From contig JAEYOE010000019.1 in assembly GCA_023412005.1 (NCBI GenBank), positions 1-20,150 of the forward strand: DNA of 20,150 bases, read 5' to 3'. Below, piece by piece: positions 1-7,498 of this stretch; the stretch's first letter is position 1, and each line of letters begins with the position of its first letter. The translations under genes and the position numbers were made by a program. Below the pieces are notes generated by a model that did no database searches, was not told the DNA's origin, and saw only the letters and a program-made list of their open reading frames with translations. The DNA comes from Bacillota bacterium (lineage in GTDB: Bacteria; Bacillota; Clostridia; Christensenellales; SZUA-584).

Positions 1-926
1 TCTGCCGCCGCTTCCTCATTTGCATACTTCCTAACGGAACGCCCCTCAACCAACTTGAAGCCTTGCCACTCCTTGCCGTGGTCAAGTGCCGCTTCAAGGG
101 CATATGCTTTGATGTCGTTAGCCCAGAATGTCAAGTCATCCAGCTTGGATAGGATTTCTTCAATGTCTCCGTCCGTGAGCAACGGTGGCAGTGCGAATTC
201 AAATCGAGCAAGATTCAGCTTTTCCTCCGCTCGGGCACGGCACTTCACCGACGCACGGCAGAACTGACACCACTCACCCGCCCGATATTCACCTTTGCCA
301 TCAAAGGCGAGCACAGCTGTTGGCTTAAGTACTTCCTCTGCCCACTGGTATAGTGATTCCTTTAATACAGTGTGGGTGCTGATGTTTTCACGCCGTGGCT
401 GGTAAATAGTCATGTACACAGTGTTGATGTCGTAGATACCATCGAAAAGCTCCAGGGCACCAATGGAGTATAGCTTCATCTGTACATTGTCCTCGGCACT
501 GACAAGGACACCCTGCCCATACTTGAAGTCAATAATGTGTAGTACCCCGTCTGCTATAATCACACAGTCGCCTGTACCGAAGCCACCCGCCACATATTTA
601 GAGAAATCCAACCGCTGTTCAATAAGTACCTGTGGGTCGTTACAGTTTTTCTTTGCCAGGGCAAGCTGCTCCAGTACAAACTCCACATAGCCATCCGTGT
701 AGCTATCCATCTCTTCTGAGTCGTACTGTGAGATAGGTTTTTTCGACCTCATCTTCAGCGCCTTACACAACTTGTATTCAGCGAGTGCGTGAGCCGCCGT
801 CCCTTCTGCAGCTGCTTCACCGCTATTGTCCTGAAACTCCCGCTCTAACCGTGCTGAAGGAGTGCAGTTCATCCAGCGGTGTGCACCAGAAGCGGAGAGC
901 AGGGCATGCTGTTTTTCTCCATTCAT
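1..926 (-). CDS. DUF2800 phage protein, RecB/Cas4-like PD-(D/E)XK nuclease (partial, 3' end outside window)
   Basis: The reading frame is open from the ATG at 926 to the window edge, giving 308 codons without a stop; the C-terminus is missing. It reads as a DUF2800 protein, a phage family of the PD-(D/E)XK nuclease superfamily often placed beside recombination and replication genes. Visible nuclease features are a GTAAH helix near residue 42, E103, D120 in GTGDC, and the D133-F-K135 core strand. C21 together with C220, C223 and C229 forms the one-plus-three cysteine pattern seen in Cas4/AddB-type nucleases, so an Fe-S cluster is plausible (inference). The start overlaps the stop of the upstream gene in an ATGA (923-926), which indicates translational coupling. 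The role in phage DNA processing is inferred from the family and neighbours. Confidence 0.85.
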   Translation of the reverse strand, partial: MNGEKQHALLSASGAHRWMNCTPSARLEREFQDNSGEAAAEGTAAHALAEYKLCKALKMRSKKPISQYDSEEMDSYTDGYVEFVLEQLALAKKNCNDPQVLIEQRLDFSKYVAGGFGTGDCVIIADGVLHIIDFKYGQGVLVSAEDNVQMKLYSIGALELFDGIYDINTVYMTIYQPRRENISTHTVLKESLYQWAEEVLKPTAVLAFDGKGEYRAGEWCQFCRASVKCRARAEEKLNLARFEFALPPLLTDGDIEEILSKLDDLTFWANDIKAYALEAALDHGKEWQGFKLVEGRSVRKYANEEAAA

Positions 927-1246
927 TTCAACGCCTCCGCATCCGCCAACAGTGCCGCATAATTTACCTGGTCTATCTGGCTAAGCTTCGGTGCGCCGTA
1001 TTTTTCTAGCAGAGCACGTACTTCAGCCGTAAAGCCTTGCTGGCTCTTTTCGGCCAGTGCAGCTCGCACTTGCTCCAATGTAACCGGCTTTTGCGGAGAT
1101 TTTGCTTCCTTAACTTTAGCTGGCTTTTCAGTCTGGGCAGTTTCAGCAGGTTCACTGCCCGCTATTGCTTCCGCAACCGCCTGCAAGCTATCCGCAAGGG
1201 AGCGTAGGTCTCCAACCACATTAAGTAACAGCTTGATTTTGCTCAC
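923..1246 (-). CDS. Phage 'rrp5-like' small protein
   Basis: This encodes a 107-aa protein of a phage family that databases often mislabel 'rRNA biogenesis protein rrp5'; no such role is implied. I chose the GTG at 1246 because GGAGGTG lies six bases before it, whereas the longer frame to 1267 has no such site. The N-terminal 35 residues are helical, followed by a Lys/Pro/Glu-rich linker (about 35-60). The C-terminal domain has the pattern VRAALAEKS...VRALLEKYGA..LS..D, resembling the small helical domain in phage single-strand-annealing or DNA-binding accessory proteins. It overlaps the upstream gene by 26 bp and the DUF2800 gene by 4 bp, so the three genes form one coupled operon. The molecular function is unknown to me. 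Confidence 0.7.
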   Translation of the reverse strand: MSKIKLLLNVVGDLRSLADSLQAVAEAIAGSEPAETAQTEKPAKVKEAKSPQKPVTLEQVRAALAEKSQQGFTAEVRALLEKYGAPKLSQIDQVNYAALLADAEALK

Positions 1247-1433
1247 GGTTTTCACCTCCCTCCTCAACGATGGATAGTGTCTTTACGCTGTCGCCAGGAA
1301 TGATGACCGTCAGCCTTCGCTTATCACCAAGCAGGATGCGCAGCAGCCTTTCCCGCATGGTGACGTGGCGGCAGCCGACAATCCCACCATCCTGTGGTTC
1401 CTTTGAAACACTGATTCTGAGCGTATGTTTCAT
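1221..1433 (-). CDS. Small conserved phage protein of unknown function
   Basis: This 70-aa basic protein begins KHTLRISVSK and contains GGIVGCRHVTMRERLLRILLG followed by a VIIPGDSV strand. Such short proteins recur next to 'rrp5-like' and DUF2800 genes in Firmicutes prophages, but I do not know their function. The ATG at 1433 has AAGGTGAC upstream. An alternative in-frame ATG at 1481 would add 16 residues (MAKANK...) but lacks an SD, so I prefer the shorter form. A 7-bp inverted repeat (CGAAGGC/GCCTTCG) lies just upstream of the chosen start. The 3' end overlaps the next gene by 26 bp. Confidence 0.6.
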   Translation of the reverse strand: MKHTLRISVSKEPQDGGIVGCRHVTMRERLLRILLGDKRRLTVIIPGDSVKTLSIVEEGGENREQNQAVT

Positions 1434-1511
1434 GTCTGTCACCTTACCTTTCCGAAGGCTGATTTTGTTTGCCTTCGCCATATACCATCTGCGGAGAGCA
1501 AATCGGACGGT

Positions 1512-1904
1512 CTATGACAGGAATTTTTTGAGCTTGTCCTTCGCACGGTTAACAGCATGGCGAATGGCCGATTCATCTTTCCCTTCAAGTTTGGCTAGAT
1601 CTGTATAGGACCAGCCCTCAATACAGCACTTTTGAATGAGATACTGCTGGCGTTCGTTCAGTTGAGACATAGCCTTGCTGACCGCTTCAGAACTCATCAG
1701 GTCAGCAAGTAAGTCAGTGCTGTCTGAAAAGAAACGTACATCCTCGTATGTAAAGGTGCTTAATTGTGTATGCCTGTCTGGACGGCTATTGCGCCGGTCA
1801 TTACTTTTTTCTGCTTCTACAGATTCCAAGTAGAACGCCCCCACCTCGTCGGCTACTTCCAATTCAATAATCTTGCCATCTGCATTTTTGTAATTGATTT
1901 TCAT
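1512..1904 (-). CDS. Phage sigma-70 region 4-like transcription regulator
   Basis: This encodes a 130-aa protein. Residues about 75-128 read as a sigma region 4 helix-turn-helix: LNERQQYLIQKCCIEGWSY, then DLAKLEGKDESAIRHAVNRA and a basic tail KDKLKKFL. The first 40 residues form a short beta-rich leader, and there is no region 2, so it is not a full sigma factor. Proteins of this kind sit at the control end of Firmicutes prophage early or late modules, where they are thought to activate phage promoters. The ATG at 1904 is preceded by GGAG seven bases upstream. A longer frame to 1970 runs through a hairpin and terminator and is unlikely. The SD lies inside a perfect hairpin (see 1908-1934), so translation may be regulated. 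Confidence 0.75.
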   Translation of the reverse strand: MKINYKNADGKIIELEVADEVGAFYLESVEAEKSNDRRNSRPDRHTQLSTFTYEDVRFFSDSTDLLADLMSSEAVSKAMSQLNERQQYLIQKCCIEGWSYTDLAKLEGKDESAIRHAVNRAKDKLKKFLS

Positions 1905-1907
1905 TGT

Positions 1908-1934
1908 TTGGCTCCTCTCTGGTGCAGGAGCCAA
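1908..1934 (-). promoter_or_regulatory. RBS-sequestering hairpin before the sigma-like gene
   Basis: On the minus strand TTGGCTCC (1934-1927) and GGAGCCAA (1915-1908) form a perfect 8-bp stem with an 11-nt loop. The GGAG Shine-Dalgarno of the sigma-like gene is in the 3' arm. As drawn, the fold masks the ribosome binding site. A competing copy, GGAGCCGAG at 2040-2032, can pair with CTTGGCTCC and would release the SD, though it lies upstream of the terminator at 1945-2036. The regulation is inferred; the complementarity is directly visible. Confidence 0.5.
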
Positions 1935-1944
1935 GCGGAGATAT

Positions 1945-2036
1945 AAAAAAACCGAGTGCTTACAAAACACAAATGGCCGGATGATTACGAATTTGCGTTT
2001 CGTAAATCATCCGGCCATTTGGTAGCTCGCACTCGG
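1945..2036 (-). terminator. Large two-tier intrinsic terminator
   Basis: On the minus strand the basal stem is CCGAGTGC (2036-2029) pairing with GCACTCGG (1959-1952), followed directly by seven Ts (1951-1945). Enclosed is a second long hairpin of about 20 bp: arms 2020-2000 and 1990-1971 match except for one bulged base, around a 9-nt loop. The T-tract makes this a convincing terminator between the zinc-ribbon gene and the sigma-like gene. The inner hairpin is far larger than termination needs, so a structured small RNA is possible. Confidence 0.7.
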
Positions 2037-2067
2037 CTCCGTTGCTCGGTATGTATTTGCTTATTTT

Positions 2068-2199
2068 TTATGCTGTTTTTAACTTAATCTCTACGACTTC
2101 TTTGCATCTTGGACATTTGATCAGAATTTCGCCCGTTGATCCAATACTAATATCAAATAGTCTCATGCCACAAACAGGACACTTCTTTTGTATAGTCAT
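2068..2199 (-). CDS. Com-like zinc-ribbon micro-protein
   Basis: This encodes a 43-aa peptide beginning MTIQKKCPVCGMRLFD. It holds two CxxC knuckles, C7-P-V-C10 and C29-P-R-C32, separated by 18 residues with a short beta hairpin (ISIGSTGEILIK). That is the layout of the Mu Com family and related phage zinc ribbons, which bind nucleic acid and act as translational or transcriptional regulators. The start has an excellent SD, AAGGAGG, nine bases upstream. It is followed by the two-tier terminator. The zinc-ribbon call is secure from the cysteines; the Com-like function is by analogy. Confidence 0.72.
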   Translation of the reverse strand: MTIQKKCPVCGMRLFDISIGSTGEILIKCPRCKEVVEIKLKTA

Positions 2200-2262
2200 A
2201 GGTTATACCTCCTTGGTGCTTTTGTTGTAATTTTATTGTTTTTTATTACTCTCTGTGGTAAA

Positions 2263-2463
2263 CTACATAATAAGAGAATCTGTTGGAAAAAGATTATCTA
2301 GTGGTTGCTGCAACGCTTGGGCAATTTTAGATGCTACCTTAATGGTGGGATTTCTTTCTCCAGCCTCGATGAAGTAAATATATGACATTGATAAGTTTGT
2401 TTTAGCAGCAAGTTCTTTTCGTGTCATCTTCATCTGTTTTCTGTAATACTTGACATTGTTCAT
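2263..2463 (-). CDS. Cro/CI-family HTH regulator (short)
   Basis: This 66-aa protein is essentially one XRE helix-turn-helix domain: RKQMKMTRKELAAKTNLS, the recognition region MSYIYFIEAGERNP, then TIKVASKIAQALQQPLDNLF. The start at 2463 has AGGTGAT seven bases upstream. It is transcribed divergently from the larger XRE regulator at 2657 across a 193-bp control region. By position it resembles the Cro-like partner of a phage or ICE switch. Its own promoter (2482-2510) contains one of the operator-like sites in its spacer, so auto-regulation or cross-regulation is likely (inference). Confidence 0.85.
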   Translation of the reverse strand: MNNVKYYRKQMKMTRKELAAKTNLSMSYIYFIEAGERNPTIKVASKIAQALQQPLDNLFPTDSLIM

Positions 2464-2481
2464 ACTATCACCTCATGGATA

Positions 2482-2510
2482 ATTTTACTACTCATAGTGG
2501 TCATTGTCAA
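2482..2510 (-). promoter_or_regulatory. Promoter of the short XRE gene, with operator in the spacer
   Basis: A consensus -35 TTGACA (2510-2505) is separated by 17 bp from the -10 TAAAAT (2487-2482). The spacer contains ACTATGAGTAGT, a copy of the operator-like motif also found at 2625-2640 and near hsdM. This placement suits repression by blocking RNA polymerase. Confidence 0.7.
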
Positions 2511-2591
2511 TTTATTGTATTACTATCAGTGTGTGTTTAATGGCAATTAGCTCATTTTTCCATTCAATTACTTCTTATTTGAGCGTATTGC

Positions 2592-2640
2592 TTTACTTTT
2601 GTCGGCATATAATATATAATTATTACTGTGAGTGGTAATT
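2592..2640 (+). promoter_or_regulatory. Promoter and operator of the XRE-ImmA operon
   Basis: The -35-like TTTACT (2592-2597) and a perfect -10 TATAAT (2615-2620) are 17 bp apart. Immediately downstream, 2622-2640 holds ATTAC-N8-GTAAT, with the core ACTGTGAGTGGTAATT. A weaker relative, ACTATCAGTGTG, lies at 2522-2533. The operator overlaps the expected transcription start, consistent with repression by one or both XRE proteins. The binding protein is not proven. Confidence 0.65.
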
Positions 2641-2656
2641 AGAAAGGAGTGAGCTT

Positions 2657-3157
2657 ATGGGATTAGAACTTGGTCAATATATACGAAGCATTCGTAAAGA
2701 GAAGAAAATGTCAGTGAAAGAACTTCATGAAAAATCTGACGTATCAAAATCATATATTGATTATATTGAAAGCGGAGCTCGTGAACCATTACCCGATATG
2801 CTTGCTAAAATTGCAGTTGTGCTAGAGGTACCCTTAAGTACACTTCTTGAGATTCAAAAGAAAGAGCAATTAGCAGCTGCCATAAATAAACTTCGATCTG
2901 AAAAAACTAATATTAGTGAGGATGAACTTCGTGCTGTTGCCAGAACAGCAGACGGGAATTTATGTATTGACGATAAAGCTTTGGCACAGGCGCAAGAAGC
3001 CTTTCGGGATTCAGATAATCCAAAGCTAATCGCTGATTTTATCGTTAACCCTGATCTTAGAGCGATAGTTAAAGCGGGGGCAGAGCTATCTGAAGAAGAT
3101 CTTGAAAAATTAAGAAAGGTCATGGAGTCGCTATTCCCGAATGCGTTCAATAGATAA
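2657..3157 (+). CDS. ImmR-like XRE transcriptional regulator
   Basis: This encodes a 166-aa protein. Residues about 5-62 are an XRE helix-turn-helix (YIRSIRKEKKMSVKELHEKS, then SKSYIDYIESGAREP and an alpha-helical dimerisation stretch). The C-terminal 100 residues are acidic and helical, ending in ELSEEDLEKLRKVMESLF, a tail common in phage and ICE repressors. The SD is AGAAAGGAG before the ATG. Its 3' end overlaps the ImmA-like gene by 17 bp. In ICEBs1 and many phages an ImmR/ImmA pair works this way: the metalloprotease destroys the repressor after a trigger. Operator-like sites occur both in its own promoter region and before hsdM, so it may control the RM operon (inference). Confidence 0.88.
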   Translation: MGLELGQYIRSIRKEKKMSVKELHEKSDVSKSYIDYIESGAREPLPDMLAKIAVVLEVPLSTLLEIQKKEQLAAAINKLRSEKTNISEDELRAVARTADGNLCIDDKALAQAQEAFRDSDNPKLIADFIVNPDLRAIVKAGAELSEEDLEKLRKVMESLFPNAFNR

Positions 3158-4076
3158 AACGCCTGATGCATACTATGCATTCTATATGGCACACAAATTT
3201 TTACACGAGTATAAGGTTCGCTGGCTCCCTGTGAATCCATACGAGATAATTAATCTGCAGGAAAAATGGAAGCTTAAATATGTACACCAATTGGCTTATG
3301 AATTAGGGAAAACCGAAGAATTTGTACTTAATCATATAATGCGCAGCAAAGATGGACTAGCCATGTATGATGTTGCAAAAGACCAGTATGATATTGTGAT
3401 AAATGCATCTGATGAAATACCTCAGACTCGCTTACTTTGGACTGTGGTGCATGAGATTGGTCATATTTATCTTGGACATCTAAGCGACTTTAAAAAGACC
3501 AAAATAACTGTTGATGAGCTTTCAATTGAGGAATATAACCATTTAGAATTCGAAGCAGATATGTTTGCCGGAGAGGTGCTAGCCTCAAAATGGCTAATGA
3601 GATACTTGGATATAGTTGATGAGCGTGACATTACACTTTTGACTGGAATCTCAGACGATGCAGCAAGAAACAGGTATAAAAAAGCTACAGAGGATTATGA
3701 CTTTATACCTGCAAATGTAGTTTATACATTAAGTAAATTCGATGAGTACATAAAGGAAGTGGCCGTTTGCAGGCCACTTGATTGGTTTGAACTTGGTAAG
3801 TTTACAACACAGAATACTCCGCACCCATTATTGGCGAAACCTAAACCGCCTTTCACAAAACTAAAAAATGTGTGCCGTCTGTGTGGTAACGAACACGGAA
3901 TAACTGCACAATCAAATTTTTGTATAGCTTGCGGTAACCCACTGAAACCAAGTGTTACAAAAGGAAGCAGCCATTGCAAGCATGTTAACATTAAGGAAGC
4001 TGCCTTTTGTGAAAAGTGTGGTAATAAGGTCTTTAGGATCAGACAAGGATTTTGTTTTGAAGAATGTGAAATATAA
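3141..4076 (+). CDS. ImmA/IrrE-family metalloprotease with C-terminal zinc ribbons
   Basis: This encodes a 311-aa protein. The zinc metallopeptidase core is clear: HEIGH at 104-108, and the downstream glutamate region EFEADMFAGEVL at 136-147 as the third-ligand helix. The N-terminal 40 residues (AHKFLHEY...LPVNPYEI) match the usual ImmA start. The protein is much longer than ICEBs1 ImmA because of a C-terminal extension with paired cysteines C245/C248/C261/C264 and C279/C290/C293, which suggests one or two zinc ribbons. The start overlaps the regulator gene, so the pair is co-translated. The expected function is cleavage of the cognate XRE repressor; the trigger is unknown. Transcription ends at the hairpin that follows. 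Confidence 0.88.
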   Translation: MRSIDKTPDAYYAFYMAHKFLHEYKVRWLPVNPYEIINLQEKWKLKYVHQLAYELGKTEEFVLNHIMRSKDGLAMYDVAKDQYDIVINASDEIPQTRLLWTVVHEIGHIYLGHLSDFKKTKITVDELSIEEYNHLEFEADMFAGEVLASKWLMRYLDIVDERDITLLTGISDDAARNRYKKATEDYDFIPANVVYTLSKFDEYIKEVAVCRPLDWFELGKFTTQNTPHPLLAKPKPPFTKLKNVCRLCGNEHGITAQSNFCIACGNPLKPSVTKGSSHCKHVNIKEAAFCEKCGNKVFRIRQGFCFEECEI

Positions 4077-4077
4077 A

Positions 4078-4115
4078 AAACACCGTCCCAGTTCATTCAT
4101 ACTGGAACGGTGTTT
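4078..4115. terminator. Bidirectional intrinsic terminator
   Basis: Arms 4078-4092 and 4101-4115 match at 14 of 15 positions (AAACACCGT..CCAGT) around an 8-nt loop, flanked by A-runs on the left and T-runs on the right. It lies between the converging ends of the ImmA-like gene and hsdR (stop at 4122) and can serve both. Confidence 0.85.
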
Positions 4116-4121
4116 TTCGTT

Positions 4122-7100
4122 TTAGCTTGCTTGTTTAGTTGCATTATTGTTAATGGTACGGATAGTTGAAATTATTCGGCTCAAAGCATCATTGTTATCT
4201 TCAAACAATGATATAAAGTCATCTCCGCCTGCAAATTCATCTCTTTTAAGCTCTTCAGGCTCTAATGTTCCTTGTGCAATTAAATATTCCACAATATTTT
4301 TCACAAAAAATATTTGTGCTTCTGTAAATGCTGCTTCATCCAAAAACTCGGAGAATGCTTTATAGGTAACTTCTTGAGACAATCCAGTTATATATCTTAC
4401 GAACTTGCCCAAGGAAACACCCTCATCCACTTCACTATCATACTCTTCTTTAGTGCCAACTTCATGCCAGAGGATTCGTTCGAGTTCAGCCCAATCGCTT
4501 TCAGTTAAAACCATATTATTCTTTAACTTGTGTATTGCTATATTATGAGCATTTTCACGAATATAGCGCTCTGCTCTTTGGTAGTATGCCTCGAAATTCG
4601 TATCTTCAGCAAAACGTTCCCCTTCCTTCTCAAAAAGAACGCTGTCTGTAACATTGATAATTTTTGTCTTCATTTCTTTTTTGAGATACTGCATAAGTTC
4701 GCGCATTTCAATGCGAATTTGATCCATATCTGTAAGTGTCGCACTCGCCCAAAATTCCGTTTGCTGAACCTTTGCTAATGTATCCTTAGCAGCAAGCACT
4801 TGTGGTATAGTTGCCTTCTTTTCAAGGTGGCTTGCAATATTTTTTACCTTTTTAATTACTGAGTTCTTCTCATCATCATTGTCTACCAGAGAAGCAAGCT
4901 CCATTTTATACATCAAAACATCGAACCGTCTTGCATTTTCATCCTCTGCTTTTGCAGGTATAAGATGGGCAACATTAGCGATTAACTCTTCTGTTTCAAT
5001 TGTTCCCAAACAGGTAAAGGATGCTTTAACAGAATACTTTTCAACATAGCTGATTCTTTGCTTAACCTGGAACTGCTCCTTATTTAATGTAGCTATTTGA
5101 GCTACAACTTCATCGACTAGACTATTTCTAAAAGGTATTAATTCTGGAGTTTGATATTTCATTTCCTGAAGCTCTTTAATGATACGTACCTTTAGTTTAA
5201 ATGAGCGTTCTGCAAGAGATTCAACCTCATCTGCATCCTTTCCATTAGGGTTTTGTCTGAAAAATTCAAAGTTGCCTAGATAATCAAATACATAAAAGGC
5301 TTTCTTATCCTCTCCAGGTCCAAACAAGTCTTCACAAAGCCTTGTTCCACGACCAAACATTTGCCAGAACTTTGTTTTTGATAGCACCCTCTTGAAGAAA
5401 ACTAAATTTACAACCTCTGGAATGTCAACACCAGTGTCGAGCATATCAACAGAGATTGCAATCTGTGGATACTTGTCTTTTACTTTAAATGCCTCAAGTA
5501 AATCATCAGAGTATTTTTCATAATTATCAATAACACGAGCAAACTCACCTTTATATTGCGGATAAAGCTCATTAAATTGCTTCTCTATAAACAATGCATG
5601 TGCATGATTCTTAGCAAAAATAATTGTCTTACCAAGCTTATCGCCACCTTCAACTTTAATACCTTTTTGCATTAAATCCGTAATCACCTGGCGATTTGTA
5701 TCTATATTAAAAAATTGTTGATTTATTGAGTCTCCACTGATAAAATCTGGTACTTCTTCATCTTCCTCAAAAGCATCCTCAAGACGAATTCTATCCGCTT
5801 CTGGTAGTTCATTGTAATGAATTCCTTCAGTTGGAATTTGAAAAAGCTTTTCTATGCAGTGATAATCAACAAGATGTTCTTCTTCAACAGCCGTTTTGTA
5901 TTCATATGCATAGGTGGGCATATGATTTTCGAGGCTAAAGAAGTCATAAGTATTACGCTCCACTTCATCCTTTGGTGTTGCTGTTAAACCAACCAGTAGT
6001 GCATCAAAATAGTCAAAGATAGCTCTATACTTTTTAAAGATACTTCTATGAGCCTCATCAATAATAATTAAGTCAAAATGCGCAGGAGTAAATAGCCTTT
6101 CTCCGTTAGAGTTTTTTTCCTCATTGATTGCATTCATTATGGTTGGATAAGTTGAGAATATTGCTCTATCTGTAGGCTTATCATCACCACGCTGAAGTAG
6201 GTTACAAGAGGAAAGGTTAGGCATATGTTTATTAAAAGCTTTTTTAGCCTGTTTTACTAGTTCTTTTCTGTCTGCAAGGAATAATACGTTCGTTACCCAA
6301 TTGTTTGACATTAATACATCTACTAGTGAAGTAGCTGTACGAGTCTTTCCTGTTCCTGTTGCCATGACTAATAGAGCCTTGCGTCTTCCCTTAGAAAACT
6401 CCTCGCAAACTCTCTTGATCGCAGTCTTTTGATAATGCCTATCCGTGATCTCTGGATTGATTGAAATTTGTTCAAGCGGAAGGCGTGTCTCACGTCGATT
6501 TATTATTGTTTGAAGTTCTTCCTTAGTAAAGACAGAGAAAACCTTACGCTCTGGGTAATTCATATCATCCCAAAACCAAGTATTATAGCCATTTGTATAG
6601 AATATTAATGGTCGCTGACCTGTCATGTTGTACAAACAGTCCGCATACAACTTAGCTTGGTGCTTACCGACTTTAGGATCAACAGAAGTATTCTTCGCCT
6701 CTATTACAGCAAGCGGTTTACCGTTATCGCCATAGAGTACATAGTCTACATATCCGTCTCCGCTGTCATTTGGCATTCCGACAACAGGTACTTCCTCCCT
6801 GCAGTCTTTTCTAAAAACCCACCCTGCTGCCTTTATATCAACATCAATATAGTATTTTCTTGTAGCAGCTTCAGTTTTATGTCCTGCAGCACTATATGTA
6901 CGTTCCGAGGTATTTGCAGCTTTAACTAGTGCTAATTCATCTTGCAAAGCCTTTAAATCAGAAAGTAATTTTTCTTGTTCGGCAGATTTCTTATCTAACT
7001 GAGAAACCAGTTTGTCATATTCCTGTTTAGGAAGTGTGCTATCACTTTCCTTTGGAAGTATTGATTCATCAAACTGCCTTTCTTTATAGCTCGACCCATA

Positions 7101-7472
7101 GCAATAATCAATGAATGAAACAAAGTCGAAGAGGTTCGATAGTGCAATAGCGGCCTCTTTATAAGATACGCTTTTGCTAGTATGTGCAGCATTATTACCA
7201 AGCTTTATGATAAATTTGAGTTTACTAATAATATCTTCGTCAACACTATCAGTGAAAGATGGATTGAACACCAATGCTGAAAGGTTACTCATATATGGTG
7301 TTTTTAGTGTCGTGTCAACAGAATAAAGCCACTTGATGGCAAGCTCAGCACTTTTTCTACACCCCAGTGCACATAAAGCGGGACTCGCTCCTATGCTTTT
7401 TTCTGCATCTATGCAAGCCTCACTGAAAGTATTAAATTCCTGTGTACTTCTTAAGAAATCGAAGTTTGCCAC
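4122..7472 (-). CDS. hsdR: Type I restriction enzyme, R subunit
   Basis: This 1116-aa motor and nuclease subunit of a type I RM complex translocates DNA and cuts it at a distance. I chose the GTG at 7472 because AAGGGGGG lies seven bases before it; the frame extends to 7496 from a TTG without support. Residues about 10-125 read as a DUF4145 domain, followed by a coiled coil (about 150-185). The nuclease core is D243 with E258-A-K260 (PD-(D/E)XK). Superfamily 2 helicase motifs follow: Walker A ATGTGKT (371-377), DEAH (472-475), TATP (497-500) and QMFGRGTR (704-711). The remaining 400 residues correspond to the EcoEI-type C-terminal domain that docks to the methylase. All motifs are intact, so it should be active. 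It is the last gene of hsdM-hsdS-hsdR. Confidence 0.95.
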   Translation of the reverse strand: MANFDFLRSTQEFNTFSEACIDAEKSIGASPALCALGCRKSAELAIKWLYSVDTTLKTPYMSNLSALVFNPSFTDSVDEDIISKLKFIIKLGNNAAHTSKSVSYKEAAIALSNLFDFVSFIDYCYGSSYKERQFDESILPKESDSTLPKQEYDKLVSQLDKKSAEQEKLLSDLKALQDELALVKAANTSERTYSAAGHKTEAATRKYYIDVDIKAAGWVFRKDCREEVPVVGMPNDSGDGYVDYVLYGDNGKPLAVIEAKNTSVDPKVGKHQAKLYADCLYNMTGQRPLIFYTNGYNTWFWDDMNYPERKVFSVFTKEELQTIINRRETRLPLEQISINPEITDRHYQKTAIKRVCEEFSKGRRKALLVMATGTGKTRTATSLVDVLMSNNWVTNVLFLADRKELVKQAKKAFNKHMPNLSSCNLLQRGDDKPTDRAIFSTYPTIMNAINEEKNSNGERLFTPAHFDLIIIDEAHRSIFKKYRAIFDYFDALLVGLTATPKDEVERNTYDFFSLENHMPTYAYEYKTAVEEEHLVDYHCIEKLFQIPTEGIHYNELPEADRIRLEDAFEEDEEVPDFISGDSINQQFFNIDTNRQVITDLMQKGIKVEGGDKLGKTIIFAKNHAHALFIEKQFNELYPQYKGEFARVIDNYEKYSDDLLEAFKVKDKYPQIAISVDMLDTGVDIPEVVNLVFFKRVLSKTKFWQMFGRGTRLCEDLFGPGEDKKAFYVFDYLGNFEFFRQNPNGKDADEVESLAERSFKLKVRIIKELQEMKYQTPELIPFRNSLVDEVVAQIATLNKEQFQVKQRISYVEKYSVKASFTCLGTIETEELIANVAHLIPAKAEDENARRFDVLMYKMELASLVDNDDEKNSVIKKVKNIASHLEKKATIPQVLAAKDTLAKVQQTEFWASATLTDMDQIRIEMRELMQYLKKEMKTKIINVTDSVLFEKEGERFAEDTNFEAYYQRAERYIRENAHNIAIHKLKNNMVLTESDWAELERILWHEVGTKEEYDSEVDEGVSLGKFVRYITGLSQEVTYKAFSEFLDEAAFTEAQIFFVKNIVEYLIAQGTLEPEELKRDEFAGGDDFISLFEDNNDALSRIISTIRTINNNATKQAS

Positions 7473-7498
7473 CAGGCAGCCCCCCTTTAGAAACAAAT

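Noticed and set aside
785..1009. Plus-strand open frame antisense to the DUF2800 gene
   Set aside because: It overlaps the strongly supported minus-strand operon and shows no protein-like pattern or SD.
2042..2230. Plus-strand 62-aa open frame
   Set aside because: It is the complement of the zinc-ribbon gene, which has cysteine motifs and a strong SD.
2263..3157. Classical RM controller (C) protein
   Set aside because: C proteins are small and sit directly before the nuclease gene. Here an ImmR/ImmA pair and a short Cro-like gene lie downstream of hsdR, so the ICE/phage-type switch is the better description, although operator sharing with hsdM remains possible.
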